64,000 nt of DNA from Zygnema cylindricum (GCA_037447655.1 JBBHKE010000077.1:1-64000); one strand, 5' to 3'. Counted from the stretch's first letter, positions 45,217 to 57,716 are shown. Notes: generated from the sequence alone by a model not told the origin. Numbers and translations: made by a program.

Positions 45217-48200
45217 CTATTCACTTAATCCCACTGCGTCTCTACAATACTTCAGCTTAGGAGCAGGAAGGGCTTTAGTGAGCATATCAGCAATCATTTT
45301 TGCATCTGGCAGATAACATAATTTAATCACTCTAGAGAACACCTTTTCTCTTACAAAGTGTAATCGTACATCCATGTGCTTGCTTTTGAAGTGATGACTC
45401 GGGTTAGAAGCAATGGCAATGGCAGCCTGGTTATCACACCAGATTACCTGTGGACCAACTTGCATGTATCCTAGTTCTTGTAACATGGATTTTACCCATA
45501 AGAGTTCTTTGAGGGCCGAGCTTGCTGCCATATATTCTGACTCCATTGTCAACTGTGCTGTAACCTTTTGGAGTTTGCTGCTCCAGCAGCAAGTACCGTT
45601 CCCAATTTGTAGAACGAATCCCGTGGTGGATTTCCGGCTTGGCATGTCGCCATAGCTTGCATCACTCCATGTTTGCAGCTTGACTTCTCCTCCGCCTAGA
45701 GTGAGTTTGAGATCTTTAGTTCCTGCCAAATATCTTAAGACTCTCTTTTATGCATCAAGATCAGATTTTCTTGGATTTTCTAGACTCCTGCTCAGTACCC
45801 CGACTGCTGCAGCAATGTCAGGACGGGAAAAGTTCATGAAATATATTAAGCTTCCCACTATGTGTCTATAAGGTATTATTGTCATAGGATCATTCTCCCT
45901 TGACTCTAAATACTCGCTAACAATGACACCTGGTTCTGTCTCTTCTCCCTCTAACTTCTACCGAAACTCCATTGGAGTTAAACATCCCTTTGCCCCCCGC
46001 ATTCCGTACTCATCTAACATGTTTCCAATAGCCTCTTTTTGAGTCAATTTTATAATTTTATTATTTCTGTCCCTCTCTACCTGGATACCCAAAATATTTT
46101 TTGCCTCACCGAGGTCTTTCATCTCGAACCGTGAGTTTAGAGCAGTTTTGATTTTGTTAATTTCAGCCATTGATTTGCTAATTAATAGTAAATCATCTAC
46201 ATATACTGCTATATACACTATCCCATTTTCACCCTTTAGAACGTAGACAGAGTGATTAGAACTTATCCTTTGAAATCCTAGACTAGTCAAGAATTCATCA
46301 AGCTTTATATTCCACTGTCTGGGGGCCTGTTTTAGGCCGTACAAAGATTTTAGCAACTTGCATACTAAGTGCTCTTTTCCTGGTTACACATACTTTTCAG
46401 GCTGCTGCATGTAAATGGTCTCTTCTAGTTCTCCGTGCAAAAAGGCCGTTTTTACATCCATCTGATGAATTTCCATATCTTCAATAGCAGCTAGGGACAG
46501 CAAAATCCTAACTGTTGGAAATCTTACAACCGGAGAAAAAGTTTCTTCAAAGTCGATTCCTTCCTTTTGATTGTACCCCTTCGCCACAAGTCTGGCCTTA
46601 TAGCGTTCAATGGTGTTATCGGGATTTAACTTCACCTTGAATACCCATTTGCTGCCGATCGCTTTTCGTTCTGGAGGAAGGTCCACAAGCTCCCATGTTT
46701 GAGCCTCCATGATCGACTTCATTTCGTCGTTTGCCGCCTCAATCCAGTGATTCCGCTCTGGTGATGAGAAGGCCTCTTGGATGGTCAAGGGCTCCCCTGA
46801 GATTGCCGAGTAGGCAAAGTGAGAGCTTACTTGCAGGCGGCTGCTTGATCTTCTTCCCCCCGGAAATTCTGAGGCTGAGATCGTCGGATGCCGCGCATTG
46901 CGCTGATTGCGCTGATTGTGGTGGTTGCTATCCTTGTGTTCTTGATTGCGCTGGTTGCGATCCGTGTGTATTGACTGCTGTTGGTCAGTCTGGACCCGAA
47001 GTTCGTGAGGGACTTGGAGAGAGTCTGACTCCGGAGTCATAACCGGAGGTTGTGGAATCTGCGGGACAATTTCCTGCATGCAATCAAAAATGACATACTC
47101 CTGTACTTTTTGTTGCTTTTGCTGCTCTGTCATTTGAAATAAATCTATGGAGTCTAGTTCATCTTTAACAATGATGTTTCTAGCTACAACTATTTTCTGC
47201 TTTTCAAACACAAAGACTCTATAACCTTTTGAGTGATCATCATATCCTAACAGAATACCCGGTAATCTTTTCGGTTCCATTTTCCATCTATCTGTAGATG
47301 TATCCAATATAAAGCATTGACTTCCAAAGACCTTGAAATGGCTAACATCGGGTTTACTACTTGTCCAGATCTCGTAAGGAGTAGTTTCCACCGATCTTGA
47401 TCCTATCCTATTTTTAATATAAACTGCACAATTTAGAGCCTTAGCCTAGAATTTCGGATCCACACTTTTATCTGCGAGCATAGACCTAGAGCTTTCCGTG
47501 AGAGTTCTATTCAGTCGTTCCGACACCCCATTTTGTTCCGGTGAATATGGAACAGTCAATAGATGACTAATGCCTTCCTCGAGTAAAAAGGTTTCAAATT
47601 CTTTCGATGTAAATTCACCACCATTGTCCGATCTGAACTGTAAAATAGATGAATTATGAAGTTTTTCAGCCCATGCTTTATAGTGTTTAAAGTGACCAAA
47701 CACTTCACTCTTCTCCTTCATGAAGTAAACTTTTGTAAACCTGGAGAAATCATCTGTGAAGGTGACCATATATTTCATCCCTCCGGCAGATGGAACCTTC
47801 GCCGGACCAAGGACATCCGAATAAATTTGTTGTAAAATTTTCGTTGACCGATGCTCAGACTCCTTAGGAAATGGCAATCTGTGGATTTTGCCTAAAGCGC
47901 AACCATCGCAAGTTTTGACCGGCCCATTTGTGATTGATACACACTCTATTTTTCCATCAATGACCATTTTTTTCAAACTATCATAATTTACATGGCCTAA
48001 TCTTTTGTGCCACAACTCATCTGAGTGCAAAACACCGGAGTACAAAACATCATTCTCCTTGGTATTAGCCATATCCATGCGATACATCTTGCTACTATCT
48101 CTAGTACCTGTAACCGCAACCTTGCCATTTTTGCTAACAACTTGCCGACCATTTTTCAAATTAACCTCGAAGCCTTTGCTCTCTACCAACGACGTAGAAA

Positions 48201-49412
48201 ACAGATTTTTCTTAAAGTCATGCACAAATAAGACATTGTGAAGAGTCCTTTCAATTGCTTTTCCTTCTACATCAACTAGTAAGGACACATCACCCACAGC
48301 ACGAGTTTGGACACTCATTCCACAAGCATAATAAATATTTTTCTCCGGCGTTGCTTTCAGATTTTTGAAGATAGCCTTGTTCTAGCACATGTGGGCTGAC
48401 GCTCCTGTATCCATTATCCATCCGGGGTCCTTCGTGCCCTCCATTGCAGCCGCCATAGCGAAAAGATCCGTATCGTCCTCCGTAGAAATCGTCAAAGTCT
48501 CGTCTTGAAGAGAAGAAGAAGCCGAAAATAGTGCATTTCCACGAGGTGTAGCCCCCGTGAAGCCTTTGTAAAACTGGCTTTGTTGCCATCCCGGCCGGTA
48601 TAAACCTGTATCGTTAGCTTTTTTAAGCTTAGGACAAAATTTGTATCCATGACCTCTCTCACTACAATAAAAACATGCATTGTTGAATTGTCTATTTCCT
48701 CCTTGATTAAAATGTCTAACCGGATTATATTGATTTCTTTGCTGATTAAACTGTCATTTTCTCTCAAAGTCTGAATTAAAAGCCTCTACTTGCTCAACAT
48801 TGAGAATAATAGATGTAGCTTCCTCCTCTAGTAAAATATTGATGGCTAACTGTAAGGTCCAATTAGCTTTATCTTTTTGTTTGAGCATGTCAAATGCTCC
48901 TTTCATACTACGAGGGAGACCCCTCATGAGCAATGCCGCCTGTTGAAAAGGAGGAAACACCCCACCTGCACAAGCATGTGCATTTACAAGGATACGAAAT
49001 TTGTTAGAATATTGAGCCATTGTACTGCCAGTGTACTTATAGTCCCAAATTTTTCCAGCCAATAGAAGCTCTTCCTGGACATTGGCCTTTTCATAATCAC
49101 TTTTAAGAGATTTCCAGATATCAATTGCTTTTTTCATCTTATCCTAGACATAGCTAAGTCCTCAGATATACAAAATTTCAGAATAGAACGAGCTTGCGTA
49201 TTTTTCTTAGACCATGACGGATCAGATTCATCCAGCGAACCATCTAATATATCCAAAAGATTTACATTTTCAAAATGTGTTTCCACCATATCAGCCCAGT
49301 AAACATACTTATCCCCGGAAAAGATAGGAATTCTTGATGACAGGCCCATAACCTGTTGTTCTACAACCACCGGTGCAGGTGGAGGAGCAGCAGTAGTAGT
49401 AGAAGTAGACAT
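45217..49412 (-). pseudogene. C gag-pol, lightly damaged
   Basis: Gag starts in the LTR: MSTSTTTAAPPPAPVVVEQQ then VMGLSSRIPIFSGDKYVYW. CCHC knuckle CFYCSERGHGYKFC (about 48690). Protease WIMDTGASAHMC (about 48410). GAG-pre-integrase WHKRLGHVN and CDGCALGK. Integrase YSDVLGP, RSDNGGEFT, NGVSERLNR. RT with GLKQAPRQWN and intact YVDD (about 46195). RNase H with WCDNQAAIAIASN to 45217. Broken by a handful of stops and shifts (near 47445, 46381, 45957 and 48590-48760). Confidence 0.93.
49342..49353 (-). other. C primer-binding site
   Basis: GGTTATGGGCCT on the minus strand, one change from the usual GGTTATGGGCCC. It encodes VMGL instead of VMGP. Confidence 0.75.
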
Positions 49413-50068
49413 GATACACTCTCAGAAGCTATCAAGAATCCTACCAAACAGCTGTTCTCAAGTGCTCACCAATTCTTATACAAGCATCCAATCCTCACAA
49501 AACTCTATCAGAATATAGAGTAGCATAAACACTAATAACTCCCAAAGTTATAGCACAATTGACCCGACAACACTCAAGATATAATACTCAGAAGTTTCCC
49601 AAAAACTGGATGCAGTTTTACTACTTGGAAGTCTGGATACATAATATGCTATGAGTTCTAAGTCTTATACTTGTGTTGAACTGGCAACACCATTGTACTT
49701 GAGAGGTACATCAAACCACCAAGCTACCACTAATCTGTCAAGCTACCATTGAGCTATCACTAAGCTACCACTGAGCTATCACTAAGCTAACTAGAATCAT
49801 ATCTATCGCAGTTGCTCTATCCTGTACAGAATCACATTAAGAATATTAAATGTTGCGTTGTCCGTACGGACCATATCAACCATAATCATGGTTGCCTTAT
49901 CCTGTCTGTGTTGAAGCTTTGCTGCTGCGTTGCTCTGCTGCTGCGCTGCTCTGCTGTATAGCAGCTGCTCTGCTGTATAGCAGCTGCGCTGCTGTATAGC
50001 AGCTGCGCTGCTTTGTCTGTAAAGCAGCTGCGCTGCTCTGAGACTGAAAGCTTTCCAAAAAGACAACA
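49354..50068 (-). mobile_element. C 5' LTR
   Basis: 715 bp, nearly identical to the 3' LTR apart from extra CAGCTGCGCTGCT units at 49925-50040. Confidence 0.93.
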
Positions 50069-50073
50069 TGGAG

Positions 50074-50460
50074 GAGGTAAAGGAGAGGATCCTAGAAGAC
50101 TGGTCGAAAAAAGATCCCAACTTAAACGCCAAACGAGGTGGTGACAATGGAGAGGCTTCCGTTGAGGCCGCGAAAGTCTTTGCAAAGCTTCTTGACGAGT
50201 ATGTTGATGTTTTTCCACCAAAGCTCCCGGAAGGTTTACCTCCGAAACGCGACGTGGACCACAAGATCGAGCTTGTTCTCGGAGCTGTAACTTCCGCCAA
50301 CAAGATGTATAAAATGAGCTACACCGAGTTGGATGAGCTCAAGAAGCAGCGTTGGTAGAGGCCGGAGCTATTGAGCCGAGCAAGTCACCGTATGGAGCCC
50401 CTGTCCTCTTTGTGACCAAAAAATATGGGAGCCTATATATGTGTGTGGATTACAAAGCGT
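50074..50460 (+). pseudogene. Y reverse transcriptase start
   Basis: LLDEYVDVFPPKLPEGLPPK and RDVDHKIELVLGA, then [13 protein letters not shown] frameshift follows, and then [19 protein letters not shown] and CVDYKAL. This is the canonical gypsy RT N-terminus. Cut by the D1 LTR before the catalytic box. Confidence 0.9.
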
Positions 50461-51500
50461 TGTGTAGAAACTAAAGGTTCTTTTTCGTATTTTCTAGATA
50501 AAAGGCAGAAAAGAAGCAGAGGTCGTCTGCCTCTAACTCCTCTCTGTCAACTCCCACACTTGTCGCAGTCACTCAAGGTTGTACAGGGAGCTAGAGCCAT
50601 GGCTGCCTATGTTGTCCAGAAAGAGACAAGTAGCAATTTGGTAGGTTTACTAAATAGGCACTTAACGAACACAAGATTTGATCATAGTACTCACGTCCGT
50701 CAAGTCCTTGATAGCCGGTAGCTTTATCCTATTAGTGTAGGATCAGTGTTGATAGATACAGGGTTTGATAACTATTTAAAGAGGTATATGTAACAAATTC
50801 GTTTTACGGCGCGAACAAATTTTTAGACATAGACATAGTTTTGTCTAGTACGTTGTACAAAACTCTACGAAACAAATATCGCGCATTTGTTTCGACCGCA
50901 AAACTAATACCACGCAATTCATTTCGACGGCTAGAGTCAAAAAAGGATATAGATTGAACGGCCGCGAAAGATGCCAAGATCGCGAAATTGGCGCTTTGGC
51001 AGTTTTCGGTTATCGCCACGTCAAATGATACGTGGCACAATCACATTGGCTTGCGGCATCTCCGAAGAATGCTGGAACCAATCTGAATAACGCACGCGTC
51101 GACATTTTTACCATGTTGTACGATGGCCGAGTAGAAAGTACATCGGTACCAGTACTTTTTTGTACAACGCAGTAGTCATATTGGTGTCGTACTTTACTAG
51201 TATAGGGTTTAAAGAGGGATAAGACTTAGAAAATTTGGTAGGTAGACCACTCTCTCCTAGAGAGCTCTTGTACAAAAGGATAACTTTGACCCTTCATAAC
51301 TTACTGCTCGATGAGCAAATTCAGAGATTCATTTTGCTATCGACTAAGGGGAATCTTGTCTTCACATGGGTGAAGTTGGTGAATCTTTTTATCTGTCAAG
51401 GTGGCAGTTATTCTTGTGGAAACTCAAAGGGGTCTAGGTTATCCTAGGGGCTTTAAGTGAGCTGCCCACTATGAGGACCAATGGAGGTCTCAGAGTTCTT
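50461..51500 (+). mobile_element. D1 5' LTR (family II)
   Basis: 1040 bp, TGTGTAGAAACTAAAGG to TCTCAGAGTTCTT, followed by PBS GGTTATGGGCCCA (51501-51513). GTAC cores at 51118, 51138, 51146, 51152 and 51162. The 20-bp gap equals 11+9 with the middle core decayed. Confidence 0.88.
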
Positions 51501-52384
51501 GGTTATGGGCCCACCCTCTAGGGTGCCCATATTTAATGGAACACGCTTCATATATTGGGAAAGTATGATGACAAGAGCTTTATGTGAAAAGAGGTTTTGG
51601 GGGATAGTAAGTGGGCGAGTGAGGCATCAATCTAGTTCAGCCATTCCTCTAAGGTTTAGGGGAAGCAGGATTACCAAAATTGAAGATCCAGCTCCACCGG
51701 AGGATTTAGAGGACGGGTAGAGCATTGTGATGGAAAAAGGGAAAAAAAAGGAGACAATTACACTGATAACAACACCTATTGCAACCAGTTCAACGTTGAT
51801 GTCATCTATTTCGAGAAATGTGGAGAATTGTGGTGATACTTGGGACTATAACAGTATGGCGGCAAAACAATTCATTCTCCGCCATCTTACTCAAAGACTT
51901 GCATCTCCTCATTTACAAGTGGAAAGGGCATCCGATTCATAGATTGCCCTCATTAAGAGGTAAAAGAGTGGTACCATTTAGCAACAACAATTAGCTGATC
52001 TAAAGATAGATGCATTTGCATACAAAGAGGTAAAGATGTTAGACTTTTGTAATGAGCTTTCAACCCTTTTCATGGAACTAGAGAGTGTTGTTCAGGTAGA
52101 AACAGAAAAGATGAAGGTTTACTGTCTGCTCATGAAGTTACAAAATAACTATGAAAACATAGTCAACCGTGTGAAAGATTTGCCGGACTCGAAGTGGATT
52201 TGTAATTCTCTGGTAGAGATTATTTTTGTCCGAGAGAATACAATAGAGATTCGGAGAGAACGGAAGATTGGACAAGCTTTGGCAAGAAGAACTGATTGGA
52301 GAAGCAAAGATCCCAGAAAATCAGGAAGAACTATGGAGGAGGAAGACAAGAAACACAATCTTTATGAATCCGGACCAAGGGTCT
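51481..52384 (+). pseudogene. D1 gag
   Basis: MEVSEFLVMGPPSRVPIFNG from an LTR start codon, CEKRFWGIVSGRVRH, FILRHLTQRLASPHLQVE, MLDFCNELSTLFMELE and ENIVNRVKDLPDSKW. Two stops. Truncated before the knuckle by the D2 LTR. Confidence 0.85.
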
Positions 52385-53431
52385 TGTAGAAATTAATGGG
52401 TCTTTTACTATTTTCTAGGTCTAAAATGAAACGGAGAAAAGAAGCCGAGGCAGTCCGCCTCTAACTCCTCTCTTCACCTCCCACAATTGTCGTATTAACT
52501 GAATTAAAGAGAGAGCTAGAGCCATGGCTGCCTGTGTTGTCCAGATAGAGACAAGTTGTTGATTTTAGTAGGTTTAATAAAAAGATACTTGACGGACCTA
52601 GGATTTGATCCTGATACCTGACGTCCATCAAGTTAGTCGGTAGGGGTTTGCTTTATCCTAGAAGTCTAAGACCAATGGTAGAGTATATAAGGTTTGACAA
52701 ATATTTAAATAGTTAGACGTGAACTAATTCATTTAACGAAAACTATATACGTCATGCATAGAGACAATTTTGTAAAGTAAGGAGTACAGTACAGTTCGAA
52801 AACGAATACCGCGCATTTTATTTTGACAACGAAACAAATTTTGCGCAAGTATTTATGATGGCTACGATTGAAACCAGGTTTTGATCAGACGATCGCGAAT
52901 GATGCTGAGATTGTGGAATAGGATTTTGACGGTTTGCGGTCACCCAAACATTGATTGACGGGTGTCAAAACCACATTGGATTACACCATCTCTGGGGAAT
53001 ACAAAAATGAATCTAAATATGACACGTGTCGATTTGTTGACCATGTCGTACAATAAACGTACAGAAAGTACACCACCACGTGTATCTTTCTGTACGACAC
53101 AATATTATGATTGGTGTTGTACTTTAATAGATAAGGTTTTTGAGAGAGATAGGACTTAGAAAAATTTGGTAGATAGGACCCTCTCTCCGGAGAGCATCTG
53201 TACAAAAGGTCATCTTTGACCACTTCTAACTTATTGCTCATGAGAGAAAATTCAGCATTTTTTTTTGCTATCGACTCAAAGGAGTCTTGCCTTTATAAAG
53301 TTGACCATGGTGAGATTTATTGTGTGCCAGGGTGGTAGTTATTCTTGCTAAAACACAAAGGGGTCAGGGTTATCCTAGAGGCTTCGTGTGAGCTGCCTAC
53401 TCTGAGGACCTATGGAGGTCTCACAGTTGCA
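52385..53431 (+). mobile_element. D2 5' LTR (family II)
   Basis: 1047 bp, TGTAGAAATTAATGGG to TCACAGTTGCA, then PBS GGATATGGGCCCA. Antisense tRNA-like: AAAAA 52579-52583, GGATTTGATCC (52601-52611, complement GGATCAAATCC). Confidence 0.88.
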
Positions 53432-53665
53432 GGATATGGGCCCAACCTCTAGGGTGCCCATCTTCAATGGAACTGGCTTCATATACTAAGAAAACATGAT
53501 GACAGCAGCTATATGTGAGAAAAGGTTTTGGGGAATGATGAGTGGATGGGTCAGGCGTCCATCCAATCTTGGGATCCCTCAAGGGTTTATAGGAAGCGGA
53601 TTCACCAGAGATAATGATCTATCTCTAACAGAGAAGACAAATGAAGGGGAGGTGGTGGACAAAGG
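53432..53665 (+). pseudogene. D2 gag, first 78 codons
   Basis: DMGPNL-like start from the PBS, CEKRFWGMMSGWVRR and FTRDNDLSLTEKTNEGEVV, cut by the D3 LTR. Confidence 0.8.
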
Positions 53666-54050
53666 TGTAGAAATGTATGTATTTTCTAGGTCTAAATATA
53701 GGAAAATTGGTAAGAGGAAGTCAACAAAGTCACCCTGCCTCTTGCTCCACTCTCCAAACCCCCACACTTGTCATAGTCACTAAAGGTTGGAGAGACAGCT
53801 AGAGCCATGGTTGCCAATGGTGCCACTGAAAGAGACAGACTGAAGTTTCTGGTAGGTGTACCAAAATGGTCTTGACGCACTCAAGATTTGATCCTGGTAC
53901 CTGCCTTCTGTCAAGAATCCTTTAGTCGGTAGCTTTATCCTATAGTTTAGGATTAGTGCTAGAGCATATAGGGTACGATAGTTATATAAATGTGAACGAC
54001 GCAATATATTTCATTTAGCTGCTTACAAACAGACTGTACACGGTATTGAG
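53666..54050 (+). mobile_element. D3 LTR fragment (family II)
   Basis: TGTAGAAATGTATGTATTTT, then CCATGGTTGCC and a tRNA-like remnant. Ends at the K LTR. Only the U3 part remains. Confidence 0.8.
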
Positions 54051-54811
54051 TGTTGTCTAATTGGAAAGCTTTCAGTCTCAGAGCAGCGCAGCTACTCTAC
54101 AGACAAAGCAGCGCAGCTGCTATATAGACAGAGCAGTGCAGCTGCTATACAGACATAGCAGCGCAGCTGCTATACTGACAGAGCAGCGCAGCTGCGCAAC
54201 AGCGAAGCTGCAACACAGACAGGACAACGCAACCACGATTATATTTGATATGGTCCGTACGGACAACGCAGCGTCTGATATTCTTAATGTGATTCTTACA
54301 GGATAAGCAACTACGATAGATCACGATTCTAGTCAACTTAGTGGGTAACTCTGGTAACTTAGTGGTAACTCCGGGGTAGCTTAGTGATAGCCCTGGTGGT
54401 AAGAAGTGATAGCTCGCTGGTAGCTTGACAGTTAGTGGTAGCTTGGTGGTTTGACATACCTCTGAAGTACACTGGTGTTGCCTGTTCAACACAAGTATAA
54501 GGCTTATGACTCAGAACATGTTATGTATCCACACTTCCAAGTAGTATAATTGTAGACAATTTTTGGGAAACTTCTGAGTATTATATCTTGAGTGATGTCG
54601 AGTCAATTGTACTCAAACTTTGGGAGTTGTCAGTGTTTATGCAGCTCTATACTTTGATAGAGCTTTGTGAAGTTTGGATGCGTGTATAAGATTTGGTGAG
54701 CACCTGTAAACATCTGTTTGGTAGGATTCTTGATAGCTTCTGAGAGTATATCATGTCTACTTCTACTACTACTACTGCTCCTCCACTTGCACCGAAGGTC
54801 GTAGAACAACA
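54051..54811 (+). mobile_element. K 5' LTR
   Basis: 761 bp, TGTTGTCTAATTGGAAAGC to GAACAACA, followed by GGTTATGGGCATG as a degenerate PBS. Confidence 0.9.
54075..54200. repeat. CAGCTG-bearing tandem units at the U3 start of K
   Basis: About five units of roughly 27-30 bp around AGCAGCGCAGCTGCTATA, with the palindrome GCAGCTGC in each. The same array varies in copy number in C and C2. Confidence 0.85.
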
Positions 54812-57716
54812 GGTTATGGGCATGTCATCTAGAATTCCTATCTTTTCCGGGGATAAGTATGTTTACTGGGCGGATATGGTGGAGACACATTTTGAGAATG
54901 TCAATCTTTTGGATATAATGGATGGTTCGCTAGATGAACCTGATCTGTCATGGTCTAAGAAAATACGCAAGCTCGTTCTTTTCTGAAATTTTGTATATCT
55001 GAGGACTTAGCTATGTCTCGGATAAAATTGAAAAAAACAATTGATATCTGGAATGGCGGCTGCAATGGAGGGCGTGAAGGACCCTGTATGGATAATGGAT
55101 ATAGGAGCGTCAGCCCACATGTGTTGTAACAAGGCCATCTTCAAAAATCTGAAAGCAACGCCGGAGAAAAAAATTTATTATGCTTGTGGAATGAGTGTCC
55201 AGATTCGTGCTGTGGGTGATGTGTCATAACTAGTTGATATAGAAGGACAAGCAATTGAAAGGACTCTTCACAATGTCTTATTTGTGCCTGACTTTAAGAT
55301 AAATATGTTTTCTACGTTGTTGTTAGAGAGTAAAGGCTTTGAGGTTAATTTGAAAAATGGTCTGCAGGTTGTTAGCAAAAATGGCAAGGTTGCGGTTACA
55401 GGTACTAGAGATAGTAGCAAGATGTATCGCATGGATATGGCTAATACCAAGGAGAATGATGTTTTGTACTCCGGTGTTTTGCACTCAGATAAGTTGTGGC
55501 ATAAAAGATTAGGCCATATAAACTATGATAGTTTAAGGAAAATGGTCATTCCTGGAAAAATAGAAGGTGTATCAGTCACAGATGAGCCGGTCAAAACTTG
55601 TGACGGTAAGGCTTTAGGCAAAATCCATAGATTGCCATTTCCTAAAGAGTCTGAGCATCGGTAAACGAAACTTTTACAGCAAATTTTTTGGATGTCTTTG
55701 GTCTGGCGAAGGTTCCATCTGCCGGGGGATGAAATATATGCTCACCTTCACAGATGATTTCTCCAAGTTTACAAAAGTTTACTTTATGAAGGAGAAGAGT
55801 GAAGTGTTTGGTCACTTCAAACACTATAAAACATGGGCTGAAAAATTTCATAATTCACCCATTTTGCAGCTCAGATCGGACAATGGTGGTGAATATACAT
55901 CGAAAGAATTTGAAACCTTTTTACTCGAGGAAGATATTGATCATCTATTGACTGTTCCATATTCAACGGAACAAAATGGGGTGTCGGAAAGACTGAATAG
56001 AACTCTCAAGGAGAGCTCTAGGTTGATGCTCGCAGATAAAAATGTGGATCCGAAATTCTGGGCTGAGGCTCTAAATTGTGTAGTTCATATTAAGAATAGG
56101 ATAGGATCAAGATCGGTAGAAACTACTCCTTACGAGATTTGGACAGGTAGCAAACCAGATGTTAGCCATTTCAAGGTCTTTGGAAGTCAATGCTTTATAT
56201 TGGATACGTCTACAGATAGGTGGAAAATGGAACCGAATGGATTACCGGGTATTCTGTTAGGATATGATGATCACTCAAAAAGTTATAGAGTCTTTATGTT
56301 TAAAAGGCAGAAAATAGTTGTAGCAAGGAACATCATTGTTAAAGATGAACTAGACTCCATAGGTTTATTTCAAATGACAAAGCAACAAAAGCTACAAAAG
56401 GTATAGGAATATGTCATTTTAGATTGTATGCAAGAAATTTTCCTGCAGATTCCACAAACTTTGGTGGTGACATGGAGTCAGACTCCCTCCAAGTTCCTCA
56501 ACAACTTCGGGTCAAGACGGACTAACAGCGGTCAGAACACACAGATCGCAACCAACGCAATCAGCGCAATGCACGGCATCCGACGATCTCAGCCTCAGAA
56601 TTTCTAAGGGAAGAAGATCAAGCAGCCGCTTGCAAGCAAGCTCTCACTTTGCCTACTCAGCAGCCTCAAGGGAGCCTTTGACCATTCAAAAGGCCTTCTC
56701 ATCAACAGAACGGAATCACTGGATCGAGGCAGCAAACGACAAAATGAAGTCCATCATGGAGGCTCAAACATGGGAGCTTATGGACCTTCCTCTTGACCGA
56801 AAAGCGATCGGCAGCAAATGGGTATTCAAGGTGAAGTTAAATCGTGATAACACCATTGAACGCTATAAGGCCAGACTTGTGGCAAAGGGGAATAATCAAA
56901 AGTAAGGAATCGATTTTGAAGAAACATTTTCTCCGGTTGTAAGATTTCAGACAGTTAGGATTTTGTTGTCCATAGCTGCTATATAAGATATGGAAATTCA
57001 TCAGATGGATGTAATGAAAGCCTTTTTTCACGGAGAACTAGAGGAGACCATTTATATACAACAGCTTGAAAAGTATGTGGAACTAGGAAAAGAGCACTTA
57101 ATATGCAAGTTGCTAAAATCTTTGTACGGCCTAATATTGGATCCCAGTTAGTGGAATCTAAAGCTTCATGAATTCTTGACTAGCCTAGGATTTCAAAGGA
57201 TAAGTTCTGATCACTATGTCTACGTTCTAAAGGGTGAAAATGGGATAGTGTATATAGCAGTATATGTAGATGATTTGGTATTAATTTGCAAATCAATGGC
57301 TGAAATTAACAAAATCAAAATTGCTCTAAACTCACGGTTCGAGATGAAAGACCTCGGTGAGGCAAAATATATTTTGGGTATCCAGGTAAAGAGGGACAGA
57401 AATAAGAAAATAATAAAATTGACTCAAAAAGAGGCTATTGGAAACATGTTAGATGAGTACAGAATGCGGGGGGCAAAGGGATGTTTAACTCCAATGGAGT
57501 TTCGGCACAAGTTAGAGGGAGAAGAGACAGAACTTGGAATCATTGTTAGCGAGTATTTAGAGTCAAGGGGGAATGATCCTATGACAATAATACCTTATAG
57601 ACACATAGTGGGAAGCTTAATATATTTCATGGACTGTACCCGTCTTGACATTGCTGCAGCAGTTGGGGTACTGAGCAGGAGTCTAGAGAATCCAAGAAAA
57701 TCTGATCTTGATGCAG
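54753..57716 (+). pseudogene. K gag-pol with internal gag deletion
   Basis: LTR-start MSTSTTTTAPPLAP and VMGMSSRIPIFSGDKYVYW. A deletion at about 55050 fuses the Gag region KKTIDIW directly to the sequence before protease, removing about 660 bp including the knuckle. Protease reads DIGAS (DTGAS in C). Integrase RSDNGGEYT and NGVSERLNR. RT N-part ends at TAA 56903. RT catalytic YVDD intact (about 57265). Confidence 0.9.

Larger units (their letters stand above)
44367..50068 (-). mobile_element. Element C: copia family IV, both LTRs present
   Basis: Flanked by TGGAG (44362-44366, 50069-50073). LTRs 691 and 715 bp, differing mainly in a CAGCTG repeat. Inserted in the gypsy element Y between protease and RT. 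Confidence 0.96.
35425..50460 (+). mobile_element. Element Y: Ty3/gypsy retrotransposon, split by B and C
   Basis: Pieces 35425-36524, 43711-44366 and 50069-50460 join across the AAGAA and TGGAG duplications into LTR, PBS, gag, CCHC, protease and RT in order. The RT is cut at 50460 by the LTR of D1. Everything after is missing. Confidence 0.88.
54051..57716 (+). mobile_element. Element K: copia family IV, 3'-truncated
   Basis: 5' LTR 54051-54811, damaged gag-pol to RNase H. Ends where GATCTTGATGCA meets unrelated DNA. Same family as C and C2 in opposite orientation. Confidence 0.9.

Noticed and set aside
35425-50460. Integrated virus (env-bearing retrovirus or pararetrovirus)
   Set aside because: Gene order and motifs are plain gypsy/copia. 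No envelope-like, movement-protein or coat-protein frame was found.
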